Shown: one piece after another, positions 1-8,705 of the stretch
Layout: each line of letters begins with the position of its first letter
How positions within the stretch are numbered: the first letter of the stretch is position 1
Source of the DNA: Sulfuricella sp.
GTDB lineage: Bacteria; Pseudomonadota; Gammaproteobacteria; Burkholderiales; Sulfuricellaceae
Assembly: GCA_023266195.1 (NCBI GenBank)
Contig: JAHFRP010000007.1
Span: forward strand, 114,764-178,763
Length of the DNA stretch: 64,000 nucleotides
Direction: 5' to 3'
Made by a program: the position numbers and the translations under genes
Notes under the pieces: model-generated
Told to the model about the DNA's origin: nothing
Seen by the model: only the letters and a program-made list of their open reading frames with translations
The model's database searches: none

Positions 1-508
1 CGTCGGCGCCGATCAACAGCGTGGCCAGCATGGCGGGATCGATCCCGTCGCGCAGCTCGCCTTTTTTCTGGCCTTCGCGCAAGATTTCCACCAGGCGTGC
101 GAAGTTCTGGCCAAATACCTGCTCGGCGAATTCCTTGCCGCGCTGCGAGCCGTTTTCCAGCAAGTCGCGCTGAATCAGGCGGGAGATTTTTTCGTCGCGC
201 AGCAGGTTCGCCAGGTGCGCCTGGGAAAAGTCGCGCAGATGCTCGACGAATGCCCCCTGATCGCTGCCGAGCCGGTCGATTTGAGGGCTGGATTCGTTGC
301 AGGCCGCCTTCAGCACGGCGAGGTAAAGTTCGTTCTTCGACTTGAAATGATGAAACACATTGGCCTTGCTGACCCCGGCGCGCTCTGCGATGGCATTCAT
401 CGACACGGCGTCGAAGCCGGCTTCGGCAAACAGGTGCTTGGCGGCGGCGAGTATTCGTTTCGCGGCATCGGCTCCGGTTACGGAGGAGTTATCGGTGGTT
501 CCGGTCAA
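1..508 (-). CDS. TetR/AcrR family transcriptional regulator (C-terminus cut by window edge)
   Basis: The first 169 residues of a TetR-type repressor can be read; the C-terminus lies outside the window. The N-terminal helix-turn-helix is typical (…SMNAIAERAGVSKANVFHHF…, about residues 33-52), followed by the start of the ligand-binding and dimerisation domain. An in-frame TGA lies just upstream, and the only plausible start is the TTG at 508-506, preceded by AGGA at good spacing. Its promoter (545-573) contains a perfect 18-bp palindrome, which also occurs in the tolC promoter at 39001-39018. I infer autoregulation and control of tolC, so an efflux-related repressor is likely. The ligand is unknown. 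It lies downstream of lysA on the same strand but has its own promoter. Confidence 0.9.
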   Translation of the reverse strand, partial: MTGTTDNSSVTGADAAKRILAAAKHLFAEAGFDAVSMNAIAERAGVSKANVFHHFKSKNELYLAVLKAACNESSPQIDRLGSDQGAFVEHLRDFSQAHLANLLRDEKISRLIQRDLLENGSQRGKEFAEQVFGQNFARLVEILREGQKKGELRDGIDPAMLATLLIGAD

Positions 509-544
509 GGCGGGTTTCCTGTTTCAAAGCGGGAGTGCCCCCGT

Positions 545-573
545 AAATTAGCACTGACCGACCGGTCGGTCAA
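545..573 (-). promoter_or_regulatory. tetR promoter with overlapping TetR-type operator
   Basis: On the minus strand a -35 TTGACC (573-568) and a -10 TAATTT (550-545) are separated by 17 bp. The perfect palindrome TGACCGACCGGTCGGTCA (555-572) covers most of the -35 and the spacer, so a bound repressor would block RNA polymerase. The same palindrome, with the same -35 and spacer length, occurs before tolC. TetR-family operators are commonly palindromes of this length next to their own gene. Confidence 0.8.
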
Positions 574-655
574 TACGAAGATCGGTCGATGGGCTGTAAA
601 TACCAAAGGAGATTAATCGCGGGGTTCAACAACAAGAAAAGCGACCGGCGTTTGT

Positions 656-681
656 CCACCGGTTTCGAGTGAAACCGGTGG
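656..681. terminator. Hairpin between lysA and tetR
   Basis: A perfect 11-bp stem (CCACCGGTTTC / GAAACCGGTGG) with a GAGT loop lies just downstream of the lysA stop. No T-tract follows on the minus strand, so it may be a transcript-stabilising or weak termination hairpin rather than a full intrinsic terminator. Confidence 0.5.
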
Positions 682-701
682 CATCGGGAGGAGCGAGAGC
701 G

Positions 702-1946
702 TCAGGGCAGCAGCCGCTCCAGGGCGAACAGCTGATCGATTTTTTCGCGTTCGCGGATGGATTGCATGGTTTTTTCCTGCACCATGACTTCCGCCGCGCG
801 CGGACGGGTATTGTAGTTGGAGCTCATGCTCATGCCGTAGGCGCCGGCCGACATCACTGCCAGCAGGTCGCCTTCGGCCAGATGCAGGTGGCGGTCGTGA
901 CCGAGGAAATCGCCGCTCTCGCAGACCGGGCCGACGATCTCGTAACGTTGGGCAACCCCTGCGCCTTCCCAGACCGGCAGGATGGCGTGATAGGCGTCGT
1001 ATAGCGCCGGGCGCATCAGGTCGTTCATGGCGGCATCGACGATGGCGAAATTCTTGGTTTCGCCATGCTTGAGATACTCCACCTGGGTCAGCAGCAGCCC
1101 GGCGTTGCCGACCAGGGCGCGGCCGGGTTCGACCAGAATCCTGAATTTCCGCCCGGCGAGTTTTTCCAGCAGGGCGTCGGCGTAATCGGCCACCGGCGGC
1201 GGCGTCTCGTCGCTGTAGCAAATGCCCAGGCCGCCGCCGAGATCGAGGTGATGCATCGCGATGCCTTCCCGTTCCAGCGCGTCGATCAGCGCCAGCACCT
1301 TGTCCAGCGCGTCGGCAAAGGGCGAAACCTCGGTGATCTGCGAGCCGATGTGGCAGTCGATGCCGGTCACTTCCAGGTGCGGCAGATCGTTCGCCTTGCG
1401 ATAAACCCGCACCGCGTCGGCATAGGCGATGCCGAATTTGTTGCCCTTGAGGCCGGTGGAAATGTAAGGATGGGTTTTCGGATCGACATCCGGGTTGACG
1501 CGCAGGCTGACCGGCGCGCGCTTGCCCATCTCGCCGGCGATCCGGTTGAGCCGGTCCAGTTCGCTTTCCGATTCGACGTTGAAGCACAGAATGCCGGCTT
1601 CCAGCGCCGCACGCATTTCCTCGGCGGTCTTGCCGACGCCGGAAAACACCACTTTGCCGGCATCGCCGCCGGCCGCGAGCACGCGCGTCAGCTCGCCGCC
1701 GGATACGATGTCGAAGCCTGCGCCCAGACGCGCGAACAGGTTGAGGATGGCCAGGCTGGAATTGGCTTTGACCGCGTAGCAGATCAGGTGGTCGCGCTCG
1801 GCGAAAGCCTGTTCGAAGCTGCGGTAAGCCGCGCTCAGAGCGCCGTGGGAATAGACGTAACAAGGCGTGCCGAATTGTTCGGCGACGCGGGAAAGCGGTG
1901 TGGATTCGACGCACAGCTCGCCGTCGTGGCGGGAGAAGAATTTCAC
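702..1946 (-). CDS. lysA: Diaminopimelate decarboxylase
   Basis: This PLP enzyme converts meso-diaminopimelate to L-lysine, the last step of lysine synthesis, in the cytoplasm. The 414 residues match the family length. The PLP lysine lies in CYAVKANS (K60). The alanine-racemase-fold motifs HIGSQ, GGGLGI and EPGR follow, and near the C-terminus CESGDFLG provides the active-site cysteine. It overlaps the lptM stop by 4 bp (ATGA), so the two are co-transcribed, an arrangement usual in proteobacteria. The downstream hairpin at 656-681 probably ends the transcript. Confidence 0.97.
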   Translation of the reverse strand: MKFFSRHDGELCVESTPLSRVAEQFGTPCYVYSHGALSAAYRSFEQAFAERDHLICYAVKANSSLAILNLFARLGAGFDIVSGGELTRVLAAGGDAGKVVFSGVGKTAEEMRAALEAGILCFNVESESELDRLNRIAGEMGKRAPVSLRVNPDVDPKTHPYISTGLKGNKFGIAYADAVRVYRKANDLPHLEVTGIDCHIGSQITEVSPFADALDKVLALIDALEREGIAMHHLDLGGGLGICYSDETPPPVADYADALLEKLAGRKFRILVEPGRALVGNAGLLLTQVEYLKHGETKNFAIVDAAMNDLMRPALYDAYHAILPVWEGAGVAQRYEIVGPVCESGDFLGHDRHLHLAEGDLLAVMSAGAYGMSMSSNYNTRPRAAEVMVQEKTMQSIREREKIDQLFALERLLP

Positions 1947-2095
1947 GGTGTCTTCTCCTCCGGCGCGGCGGGGGGAACGGCCGCCGGGGCGGCAACGGCG
2001 GGCTTGGGCTCCGGCGGCGGCAGGACCAGCGGGCCTTTGTGGCCGCAGCCGGGAAGCATCAGGACAAGCAGAACTGGCAAAAAAACGAAACGCAT
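1943..2095 (-). CDS. lptM: Small LptM-type lipoprotein
   Basis: This 50-residue lipoprotein has a short hydrophobic signal ending in the lipobox LPGC (acylated C17), then GHKGPLVLPPPEP and a Pro/Ala-rich tail. The CGxKGPLxLP signature and the position directly upstream of lysA match LptM/YifL, which in Escherichia coli assists oxidative maturation of the LPS translocon LptD. The start at 2095 places the hydrophobic stretch at the N-terminus; longer in-frame starts would bury it. The 4-bp overlap with lysA indicates translational coupling. It is divergent from cyaY across about 52 bp. Confidence 0.85.
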   Translation of the reverse strand: MRFVFLPVLLVLMLPGCGHKGPLVLPPPEPKPAVAAPAAVPPAAPEEKTP

Positions 2096-2147
2096 ATTAT
2101 TCTCGGGAATCAGGACAGCGCAACATCTTATCACAAGGAAATATCCA

Positions 2148-2459
2148 ATGACCGAGAGCGAATTCAACCAACTGGCGGACAAAACCCTGGCCCGGATCGA
2201 GCAGGCGCTGGACGAGGCCGATACGGACATCGACTACGAAATGAACGGCGGCATCCTGGAATTGACCTTCGCCAACGGCAGCAAGATCATCGTCAACCGG
2301 CAGACGGCCGCGCGGGAAATATGGGTGGCTGCGAAATCGGGAGGCTTTCACTTTGTCTGGCGCGATGAAGCGTGGCGCGACACGCGCGACGGAGGCGAGC
2401 TGTTTGCGGCGCTGGGAAGGTATGCCAGCGAGCAGGCAGGGTTGACGGTAAGCTTCTGA
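2148..2459 (+). CDS. cyaY: Iron donor / frataxin-like protein CyaY
   Basis: This bacterial frataxin (103 residues) binds iron and modulates IscS-dependent Fe-S cluster assembly in the cytoplasm. The acidic first helix (ARIEQALDEADTDIDYEM) supplies the usual iron-binding carboxylates, and the beta-sheet portion contains the family motifs IIVNRQTAAREIWVA and GGFHFVW. The length is typical. It is divergent from lptM-lysA, a neighbourhood seen in many beta- and gammaproteobacteria. The ATG at 2148 follows AAGGAAATATCC, a good RBS. Confidence 0.95.
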   Translation: MTESEFNQLADKTLARIEQALDEADTDIDYEMNGGILELTFANGSKIIVNRQTAAREIWVAAKSGGFHFVWRDEAWRDTRDGGELFAALGRYASEQAGLTVSF

Positions 2460-2497
2460 ATCATAATCCAACACCAATTTATTTTATGGAGCCCCGC

Positions 2498-2782
2498 ATG
2501 AGAGCCCTGCATATCGACAACCCCGATTCACTCATCGACTTCGATGCTGCCATGAAGCTTGCCCAAGCCACTGCCGCCAACGAGCTCGGCGACAATATGC
2601 TTCTCTCTTGGTACGACAGGGAACGCGACCTCGAATCCCCGCGCGGCGCCAGCGAATGCCACGAGGGCTGCGCGGTGAAAGGCTACTGGGATTACGCGCT
2701 GAATCGCGGCGGCGCGCTGGCCGTCAATTTCGACCAGGGACGGTTCGTATTTTGCTTCCAGCCGCTGGGAAAATTTGAGTAA
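2498..2782 (+). CDS. Small conserved-looking protein of unknown function
   Basis: This is a 94-residue soluble protein that I cannot assign with confidence. It is acidic at the N-terminus, has a central SECHEGCAVKGYWDYALN segment with a Cys-x3-Cys pair, and ends in a beta-rich stretch (ALAVNFDQGRFVFCFQPL). There is no signal peptide or membrane segment. The ATG at 2498 is preferred over an in-frame ATG at 2486 because GGAG lies 6-7 nt upstream. It follows cyaY by under 40 bp on the same strand and could share its transcript. The cysteine pair and the frataxin neighbour hint at a metal or redox role, but that is speculation. Confidence 0.7.
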   Translation: MRALHIDNPDSLIDFDAAMKLAQATAANELGDNMLLSWYDRERDLESPRGASECHEGCAVKGYWDYALNRGGALAVNFDQGRFVFCFQPLGKFE

Positions 2783-2807
2783 CGCGATCCCCCGCAAAAG
2801 GCGAAAC

Positions 2808-3173
2808 TCAAATATAGGACTTCATCGAACTGCGCTTGCCCGGTTTTTTCTTCTGGATGATCACGCCCTTGACCACTTCCAGCCCGGGAATCTCGTCGGT
2901 GGGATATAGGTCGTTGAGCGGCTTGAGGAACCAGCGCTCGTTGTGCTGCACCAGCTGGCGGAAGATGTATTCGTCCTTGTGGTAGGCAACCACGTAGGAG
3001 CCGTCGCGCGCCAAGCCTTCCGGCTCGATCACGATGATTTCGCCTTCCTCGAATTCGGGCAGCATGCTGTCGCCCAGCACCATCAGCGCATAGGGCTCGG
3101 CGCTGGCGCAGGCGGTGGCTTCGTCGGGCAGTTCCGACTCCGGGATGATGGGGATGATTTTTTTCGGTGTCAT
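2808..3173 (-). CDS. S24/LexA-fold protein lacking a DNA-binding domain
   Basis: The 121 residues match the C-terminal peptidase S24 fold of LexA/UmuD-type proteins: MVLGDSMLPEF carries the nucleophile-type serine (S36), followed by GEIIVIEPEG and GSYVVAYHKDEYIFRQLV. No helix-turn-helix precedes it. At the position where LexA has its catalytic lysine (VTVKR), this protein has arginine (R72 in YIFRQ), so self-cleavage is doubtful. It starts 10 bp after the argH stop on the same strand and is probably co-transcribed. The role is unknown; it may be a protein-interaction or sensing module rather than a protease. Confidence 0.8.
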   Translation of the reverse strand: MTPKKIIPIIPESELPDEATACASAEPYALMVLGDSMLPEFEEGEIIVIEPEGLARDGSYVVAYHKDEYIFRQLVQHNERWFLKPLNDLYPTDEIPGLEVVKGVIIQKKKPGKRSSMKSYI

Positions 3174-3183
3174 GGTCCTATGC

Positions 3184-4584
3184 TCAAAAAGTCGCCAGAT
3201 ATTGCCGGCCGCGCTGGATCGCCGCCCTGACCTGTGCCGGCGCGGTGCCGCCGATGTGGTCGCGGCTGTTGAGCGAGCCTTCCAGGGTGAGCACGGCGTA
3301 AACGTCGTCGCCGATCAGGGGTGAGAACGCGCGCAGCGCATCCAGTTCCAGTTCGCTCAAGTCGCAGCGTTTGCCTTCGGCATGCCGCACGGCCAGCGCG
3401 ACGACTTCGTGCGCATCGCGGAACGGCAAACCTTTTTTCACCAGATAGTCGGCCAGGTCGGTGGCGGTGGCGTAGCCCTGGAACGCGGCCTGGCGCATGG
3501 CTTCCGGCTTCACCGTGATGCCGCCCATCATGTCGGCGTAAATCCGGAGCGTGGCGACCAGGGTATCGACCGTGTCGAACAACGGCTCCTTGTCTTCCTG
3601 GTTGTCCTTGTTGTAGGCCAGCGGCTGGGATTTCATCAGGGTCAGCAGCGCCATCAGGTGGCCGGTGACGCGGCCGGTCTTGCCGCGCACCAGTTCGGGC
3701 ACGTCCGGATTCTTTTTCTGCGGCATGATCGAGGAGCCGGTACAGAAGCGGTCGGCGATGTCGATGAAGCCGACGCGCGGGCTCATCCACAGGATCAGCT
3801 CTTCCGACAGGCGCGACAGATGGGTCATCACCAGCGCCGCCGCGGCGCTGAATTCGATGGCGAAATCGCGGTCGGAGACGGCGTCGAGCGAGTTTTCGCA
3901 CACGCCGTCGAAGCCCAGTTCGCGCGCCACCATTTCGCGGTCGATCGGGTAGCTGGTGCCGGCCAGCGCCGCCGCGCCGAGCGGCAGGCGGTTGATGCGC
4001 TTGCGGCAGTCGCGCATGCGCTCGCCGTCGCGCTTGAGCATTTCGAAGTAGGCCATCAGGTGGTGGCCGAAGGTGACCGGCTGGGCAACCTGCAGATGGG
4101 TGAAGCCGGGCATCACCGTATCGGCGTGCCGTTCGGCCAGGTCGAGCAGGGCAGCCTGCAATCCCTCGATCAGCCCCGCGATCTGGTCGACACTGGCGCG
4201 CAGCCACAGGCGCACGTCGGTGGCCACCTGGTCGTTGCGCGAACGGGCGGTATGCAGGCGCTTGCCGGCTTCGCCGACGATGGCGGTAAGGCGTTTTTCG
4301 ATGTTGAGATGGACGTCTTCCAGGTCGAGCAGCCATTCGAACTGGCCGGCGCGAATTTCTTCGAGGATCTGCGCAAGACCGCTCCGGATCGCGGCCCGGT
4401 CGCCGGCCTGGATGATGCCGCAAGCTTCGAGCATGGCGGCGTGGGCCAGCGACCCCTGGATGTCGAACTCGGCCAGGCGCCGGTCGAATTCCACCGAGGC
4501 GGTATAGCGCTTGACCAGTTCCGCCACCGGCTCGCTGAAGCGGCCCGACCAGGTTTTGTCCGCCGACGTGGGTTTTTGTTGCAT
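3184..4584 (-). CDS. argH: Argininosuccinate lyase
   Basis: This enzyme cleaves argininosuccinate to arginine and fumarate, the final step of arginine synthesis; it is a cytoplasmic tetramer of the fumarase/aspartase superfamily. The superfamily signature is clear ([12 protein letters not shown], about residues 280-291). [12 protein letters not shown] and HTHLQ-like [10 protein letters not shown] motifs are also present. The 466 residues are the usual length. It is divergent from the AlgZ-like kinase gene with only about 30 bp between, an argH-algZ-algR-hemC order also known in Pseudomonas. Confidence 0.97.
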   Translation of the reverse strand: MQQKPTSADKTWSGRFSEPVAELVKRYTASVEFDRRLAEFDIQGSLAHAAMLEACGIIQAGDRAAIRSGLAQILEEIRAGQFEWLLDLEDVHLNIEKRLTAIVGEAGKRLHTARSRNDQVATDVRLWLRASVDQIAGLIEGLQAALLDLAERHADTVMPGFTHLQVAQPVTFGHHLMAYFEMLKRDGERMRDCRKRINRLPLGAAALAGTSYPIDREMVARELGFDGVCENSLDAVSDRDFAIEFSAAAALVMTHLSRLSEELILWMSPRVGFIDIADRFCTGSSIMPQKKNPDVPELVRGKTGRVTGHLMALLTLMKSQPLAYNKDNQEDKEPLFDTVDTLVATLRIYADMMGGITVKPEAMRQAAFQGYATATDLADYLVKKGLPFRDAHEVVALAVRHAEGKRCDLSELELDALRAFSPLIGDDVYAVLTLEGSLNSRDHIGGTAPAQVRAAIQRGRQYLATF

Positions 4585-4613
4585 CTGTGTGCCACCTTGA
4601 CCAAAATTCGAAT

Positions 4614-5666
4614 ATGCCGATTATAAAGCAAAACCCGGCCGCCCCCACAGCGCCCCCCCCGCCTCCCGCCAACGGCGCCGTACCGCTGCCGAATTTCTGC
4701 AACCTCGGCATCTGGCTGCGCATCCTGGTCATCGTGGACGCCATGAGCGCCGTGGCGGCGGCCCTGAAAGCGCCGACCCTGGACGGAATGTGGCGCGAAC
4801 TGATGGACTTGTCCGCGCTGGTGCAGCCGGTGCTGCTGCTTTCCCTGCTCGCCCTTTGCCTCGGCCGCCGGCTTCTGGCGCGGCTGCCTTACTCCGCCGG
4901 CGCGGCGGCCGTGCTGGCGCTAACGCTTGCGCTGACCAGCCTGGCACACATCCTCAGCCGGCGCCTGTTCGATGCCGACGTCGGCACGCTCGGGCGCCAC
5001 TGGCTGTTCGCCGCGCTGGCGAGCGGCGTGCTGCTGGGCTATTTCCACCTGCGCAGCCGCGCCTTTTCGCCGGCGATCAGCGAGGCCCGGCTGCAGGCGC
5101 TACAGGCGCGCATCCGGCCGCATTTCCTGTTCAACAGCATCAACGCGGTGCTCAGCCTGATCCGCTCCGACCCGAAACGGGCGGAACGGGCGCTGGAAGA
5201 CATGGCCGACCTGTTCCGCGTGCTGATGGCGGACAACCGCCAGCTGGCGCCGCTGGAAAAGGAAGTGGCGCTATGTCGCCAGTACCTGGAATTGGAACAG
5301 CTGCGTCTGGGCGAACGGTTGCAGGTGGTCTGGCATGTGGAAAAAGTGCCGGGGGATGCGCTGATCCCGCCGCTGGTGCTGCAACCCTTGCTGGAGAACG
5401 CGGTGTACCACGGCATCGAGCCCTGCACCGAGCCGGGAGAAATCGTGATCAATCTTTACCTGGCGCGCGACCGGGTGCACCTGGTGCTGGCCAATCCCTA
5501 CCGGCTGGACGGCGGCCACCACGGCGGCAACAAGATGGCGCTGGGCAACATCCGCGAACGCCTGCAACTGCACTTCGACGCGGAGGCCTCGCTGACGGCG
5601 AAAGTCAGCGGCGGCACTTACCAGGTTCACATCATCGTGCCCTACGTGAGCGAGACAAATGCCTGA
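4614..5666 (+). CDS. algZ: LytS/AlgZ-type sensor histidine kinase
   Basis: This inner-membrane kinase of the His_kinase (LytS/AlgZ/FimS) class has 350 residues. A Pro-rich start is followed by about four hydrophobic segments (residues 34-145), then the phosphoacceptor motif [10 protein letters not shown] with H170, and a C-terminal ATPase region with [17 protein letters not shown] and GNIRERL. The start at 4614 is preferred to an earlier ATG at 4587, which lies inside the argH leader. It overlaps the regulator gene by 8 bp, so the two form a coupled pair. In Pseudomonas the equivalent pair regulates type IV pili and alginate. The pilGHIJ-chpA operon elsewhere in the window makes a pilus link plausible but unproven. 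Confidence 0.9.
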   Translation: MPIIKQNPAAPTAPPPPPANGAVPLPNFCNLGIWLRILVIVDAMSAVAAALKAPTLDGMWRELMDLSALVQPVLLLSLLALCLGRRLLARLPYSAGAAAVLALTLALTSLAHILSRRLFDADVGTLGRHWLFAALASGVLLGYFHLRSRAFSPAISEARLQALQARIRPHFLFNSINAVLSLIRSDPKRAERALEDMADLFRVLMADNRQLAPLEKEVALCRQYLELEQLRLGERLQVVWHVEKVPGDALIPPLVLQPLLENAVYHGIEPCTEPGEIVINLYLARDRVHLVLANPYRLDGGHHGGNKMALGNIRERLQLHFDAEASLTAKVSGGTYQVHIIVPYVSETNA

Positions 5667-6426
5667 ACCTCTGCGCGTATTGGTGGTGGACGACGAAGCG
5701 CCGGCCCGCAACCGGCTCAAGGAACTGCTGCTGGACTGCGCCGCCGAACTGCCCCTGGCGATCGCCGGCGAAGCCGCCAACGGCCTCGAACTGCTGCAAC
5801 TTCTCACGCATGAACCGGCGGACGTGGTGCTGCTCGACATCCGCATGCCGGGCATGGACGGCATCGAGGCGGCGCAGCACATGCAGCGCCTGCCGTCGCC
5901 GCCCGCCGTGGTGTTCACCACCGCCTACGACGGCTATGCGATTCAGGCGTTCGAGGTGAACGCGCTGGATTACCTGCTCAAGCCGGTGCGGGCCGAGCGG
6001 CTGCTGGCGGCGCTCAACAGGGCGAAGGCGCTGGGCACCGGCGGCATCCAGGCGCTGCGTGGGCTTGCGCCGCAGGGGCGGTCGCATTTGAGCGTGTACG
6101 AGCGCGGCCGGGTCGTCCTCGTCCCGGTGGAAAAAATCGTGTTCCTGCGCGCGGAGCTCAAATATGTCACCGTGAGAACAGCGGAGCGCGACTACCTGGT
6201 GGAGGAATCCCTGAGCCATCTGGAACAGGAATTCGCCGCGCGTTTCGTGCGCATCCATCGCAACTGCCTGGTGGCGCGGGCTTACGTGATGGGCTTCGAA
6301 CGCCAGGCGCCGGACGAATCGGGCGAGGCGCAATCGGGTTGGGCGGTGGTGCTCGACGGCTGCACGGAAAAGCTGCCGGTGAGCCGGCGCCAGCAGCATA
6401 TCGTCAGGGAATTCGGGCGGAGCTGA
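5659..6426 (+). CDS. algR: LytTR-family response regulator (AlgR-like)
   Basis: This 255-residue two-component regulator has an N-terminal receiver domain (acidic pocket DDE at 11-13, phospho-acceptor D60 in VVLLDIRMPGMDG, K in YLLKPV) and a C-terminal LytTR DNA-binding domain (about 150-250, with EIVFLRAELKYVTVRT and RFVRIHRNCLVAR). It is translationally coupled to the upstream kinase. AlgR in Pseudomonas binds promoters of pilus and alginate genes. The targets here are unknown, but the conserved order with argH and hemC supports orthology. Confidence 0.92.
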   Translation: MPEPLRVLVVDDEAPARNRLKELLLDCAAELPLAIAGEAANGLELLQLLTHEPADVVLLDIRMPGMDGIEAAQHMQRLPSPPAVVFTTAYDGYAIQAFEVNALDYLLKPVRAERLLAALNRAKALGTGGIQALRGLAPQGRSHLSVYERGRVVLVPVEKIVFLRAELKYVTVRTAERDYLVEESLSHLEQEFAARFVRIHRNCLVARAYVMGFERQAPDESGEAQSGWAVVLDGCTEKLPVSRRQQHIVREFGRS

Positions 6427-6466
6427 AACGGCGCGGCTTTAGCCGCAAAAAGGCCAATGTTTTTGG

Positions 6467-6952
6467 CTATTTCCCCGTGCGCAGCTTCGCCAGCGCCTCG
6501 TCGATGCGCTGATCGAGGAAGCCGCCGTAATAATCCGGCGTGGACAAGCCGACCAGCGGCTCGACCAGTTCGTTGCCTTGGGCATCGAACAGCTTGATGG
6601 TTGGGGTAAGCTGGATTTTGTTGGTTTTGGAAAAACGGGCGTGGGTGGTGATTTTGCCGTTGAAGAGGCGCAGCTTGGCGGAGCTGCCGGCATCGACCTG
6701 ACGCATGATGACTTTGCTATCGTATTCCGCGTTGTGGCTCATCGGCACCAGGAATTCCTTCAGCAGCTGGTCGCAGAAGGCACAGTTGCGGCGCCCGAAC
6801 ATGACCAGGATCGGCACGCCCTTGGCTTCGGCGGCTTTCGCTTCCAGCGTGAAATCCCGCACCAGCGGGATTTCGGCTTGCTCCTGGGCGTAAGCGCAGG
6901 CACAGGCGATCCATGTTAAAATGAAGACCAACAGGCGGTTAGCGGATTTCAT
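6467..6952 (-). CDS. Periplasmic thioredoxin-like protein
   Basis: This 161-residue exported thioredoxin-fold protein has a signal peptide (hydrophobic [14 protein letters not shown], cleavage near AYA-QE), then [19 protein letters not shown] with the redox pair C57-A-F-C60, and a [20 protein letters not shown] segment containing the cis-proline. It resembles the thioredoxin-like SoxW/thioredoxin_7 group. The start at 6952 puts the signal peptide at the N-terminus; a longer frame overlaps hemC. It is divergent from hemC across about 33 bp and convergent with algR. The substrate is unknown; thiol reduction in the periplasm is inferred. Confidence 0.85.
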   Translation of the reverse strand: MKSANRLLVFILTWIACACAYAQEQAEIPLVRDFTLEAKAAEAKGVPILVMFGRRNCAFCDQLLKEFLVPMSHNAEYDSKVIMRQVDAGSSAKLRLFNGKITTHARFSKTNKIQLTPTIKLFDAQGNELVEPLVGLSTPDYYGGFLDQRIDEALAKLRTGK

Positions 6953-6985
6953 GTTCGAATACTTACCATTGCGGCGGAGTCGTTG

Positions 6986-7915
6986 TTGAAAACAGTCACG
7001 AAAATCACCATCGCGTCGCGCGAGAGCGCGCTGGCGATGTGGCAAGCCCATCATGTCAAACAGCAATTGCAGACATTATATCCCCAACTTGAAATAAATA
7101 TCCTGGCGATGACCACCACCGGCGACCAGATTCTCGACAAGACCCTGTCGAAGATCGGCGGCAAGGGGCTGTTCGTCAAGGAGCTGGAGCAGGCGCTGAT
7201 CGACGGGCGGGCGGATTTCGCGGTGCATTCGATGAAGGATGTGCCGATGGTGCTGCCGGAAGGATTTGTCCTGGCCGCCACCGGCGAACGGGAAGACCCG
7301 CGCGACGCTTTCGTTTCCAGCCAGTACGGCAATCTGGAAGAATTGCCCGCGGGCAGCGTGGTCGGCACTTCCAGCCTGCGCCGCCAGTGCCAGATCCAGG
7401 CGCGTTTTCCTTTGCTAAAGATCGAGTCGCTGCGCGGCAACGTGCAGACCCGTTTGCGCAAGCTGGACGAAGGCCTGTACGCCGCGATCATCCTCGCCGC
7501 GGCCGGGCTGAAGCGCCTCGGCCTGGGCGAGCGCATCACCGCGCTGCTGCCGGCCGAGCAGAGCCTGCCGGCGGTGGGCCAGGGCGCGCTCGGCATCGAA
7601 TGCCGCGCCGGGCGCGACGATATCGTCGCCCTGCTGGCGCCGCTCAATCATGCCGACACCGCCGCCTGCGTCGCCGCGGAGCGTGCGATGGGCCGCGCGC
7701 TGGGCGGCAGCTGCCAGGTTCCGCTGGGCGGTTTCGCCGAAATCGACGGCGGCGTGCTGCGGCTGCGCGGGTTCGTTGCCAGCACCGACGGCGTGCGCAC
7801 GGTGCGGGCGGAAGTATCCGGCAGCCCCGAACAGGCGGAAGCGCTGGGCCAGGAAATGGCGCAGCGTCTGGTCGGCATGGGCGCGGACAAGATTCTGGCC
7901 GAACTAGACCTCTGA
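6986..7915 (+). CDS. hemC: Hydroxymethylbilane synthase (porphobilinogen deaminase)
   Basis: This enzyme condenses four porphobilinogens into hydroxymethylbilane during haem synthesis. [15 protein letters not shown] opens the protein, [13 protein letters not shown] and [10 protein letters not shown] follow, and the dipyrromethane cofactor cysteine lies in [10 protein letters not shown] (near residue 240). No ATG is available. TTG at 6986 has GGAG 6 nt upstream, while the in-frame TTG at 6983 would leave only 3 nt, so 6986 is chosen. It heads a hemC-hemD-hemX-hemY operon with tight junctions. Confidence 0.95.
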   Translation: MKTVTKITIASRESALAMWQAHHVKQQLQTLYPQLEINILAMTTTGDQILDKTLSKIGGKGLFVKELEQALIDGRADFAVHSMKDVPMVLPEGFVLAATGEREDPRDAFVSSQYGNLEELPAGSVVGTSSLRRQCQIQARFPLLKIESLRGNVQTRLRKLDEGLYAAIILAAAGLKRLGLGERITALLPAEQSLPAVGQGALGIECRAGRDDIVALLAPLNHADTAACVAAERAMGRALGGSCQVPLGGFAEIDGGVLRLRGFVASTDGVRTVRAEVSGSPEQAEALGQEMAQRLVGMGADKILAELDL

Positions 7916-7917
7916 GA

Positions 7918-8697
7918 ATGAAGCCGCTTGCGGGCGTCGGCGTGGTGATCACCCGGCCGGCGCATCAAGCCGGGCCGCTGGCGCAATTGATCGAGCAGGC
8001 CGGCGGCAGGCCGATCCTGTTTCCCGCGCTGGAAATTTTCGATGCGGAGGACATGACGCCGCTTTCCGCCGTCATCGCCCGACTGGAACAATTCGACTTG
8101 GCGATCTTCATCAGCCCCAACGCGGTCAACAAGGCGATGAACCTGATCCGGGCGCGACGCGAATGGCCGCCGGGGCTGCGCAGCGCGGCGGTGGGCAAGG
8201 GCAGCGGCCAGGCGCTGGCGCGGCTGGGCATCCACAATGTGCTGGTGCCGCCGGGCCGGTTCGACAGCGAGGCCCTGCTGGCTTTGCCCGAGTTGCAAAA
8301 GATGGCCGGCAAGCGGGTGGCGATTTTCCGCGGCGAGGGCGGGCGCGAACTGCTTGGCGAGGAGCTCGTCCGGCGCGGCGCCGAGCTGACCGTGGTCGAA
8401 TGCTACCGGCGCGGCTGGCCGGTCGATGCGGATGTCGGCGCGCTGCTGCACCGGTGGGCACGCGGCGAGATCGGCGCCATCACCGTGACCAGCGGCGAAA
8501 GCATGCGCAACCTGTTCGATCTGGTAGGCAAGCTGGGGCAGCAGTGGCTGAAAAAAACCCCGGTGTTCGCGTTTCATGACAATATCGCGGCAGTGGCGCG
8601 CGAATTGGGCGTGGAACAAGTGTTCGTGACACCTTCGGGAGACGAAGGATTGTTGAGCGGTTTGATCGAGTGGCGGCAAAAAGCACCAAAAACATAG
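7918..8697 (+). CDS. hemD: Uroporphyrinogen-III synthase
   Basis: HemD closes hydroxymethylbilane to uroporphyrinogen III. The 259-residue sequence shows the poorly conserved but recognisable HemD pattern: VVITRPAHQAGPLAQLIEQAGG, FISPNAVNKAM, VAIFRGEGGRELLGEEL, VVECYRR and a final TPSGDEGL. It starts 2 bp after the hemC stop (GAGAATG, RBS within the hemC end), so it is co-translated. The order hemC-hemD-hemX-hemY is the standard proteobacterial one. Confidence 0.93.
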   Translation: MKPLAGVGVVITRPAHQAGPLAQLIEQAGGRPILFPALEIFDAEDMTPLSAVIARLEQFDLAIFISPNAVNKAMNLIRARREWPPGLRSAAVGKGSGQALARLGIHNVLVPPGRFDSEALLALPELQKMAGKRVAIFRGEGGRELLGEELVRRGAELTVVECYRRGWPVDADVGALLHRWARGEIGAITVTSGESMRNLFDLVGKLGQQWLKKTPVFAFHDNIAAVARELGVEQVFVTPSGDEGLLSGLIEWRQKAPKT

Positions 8698-8705
8698 AGA
8701 ACAGC

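Noticed and set aside
613..1995. 460-residue minus-strand ORF
   Set aside because: It is a shadow of lysA; lysA has all the PLP-enzyme motifs.
3170..4744. 524-residue minus-strand ORF
   Set aside because: It is an alternative frame of argH with Arg/Pro/Gly-rich composition and no motif.
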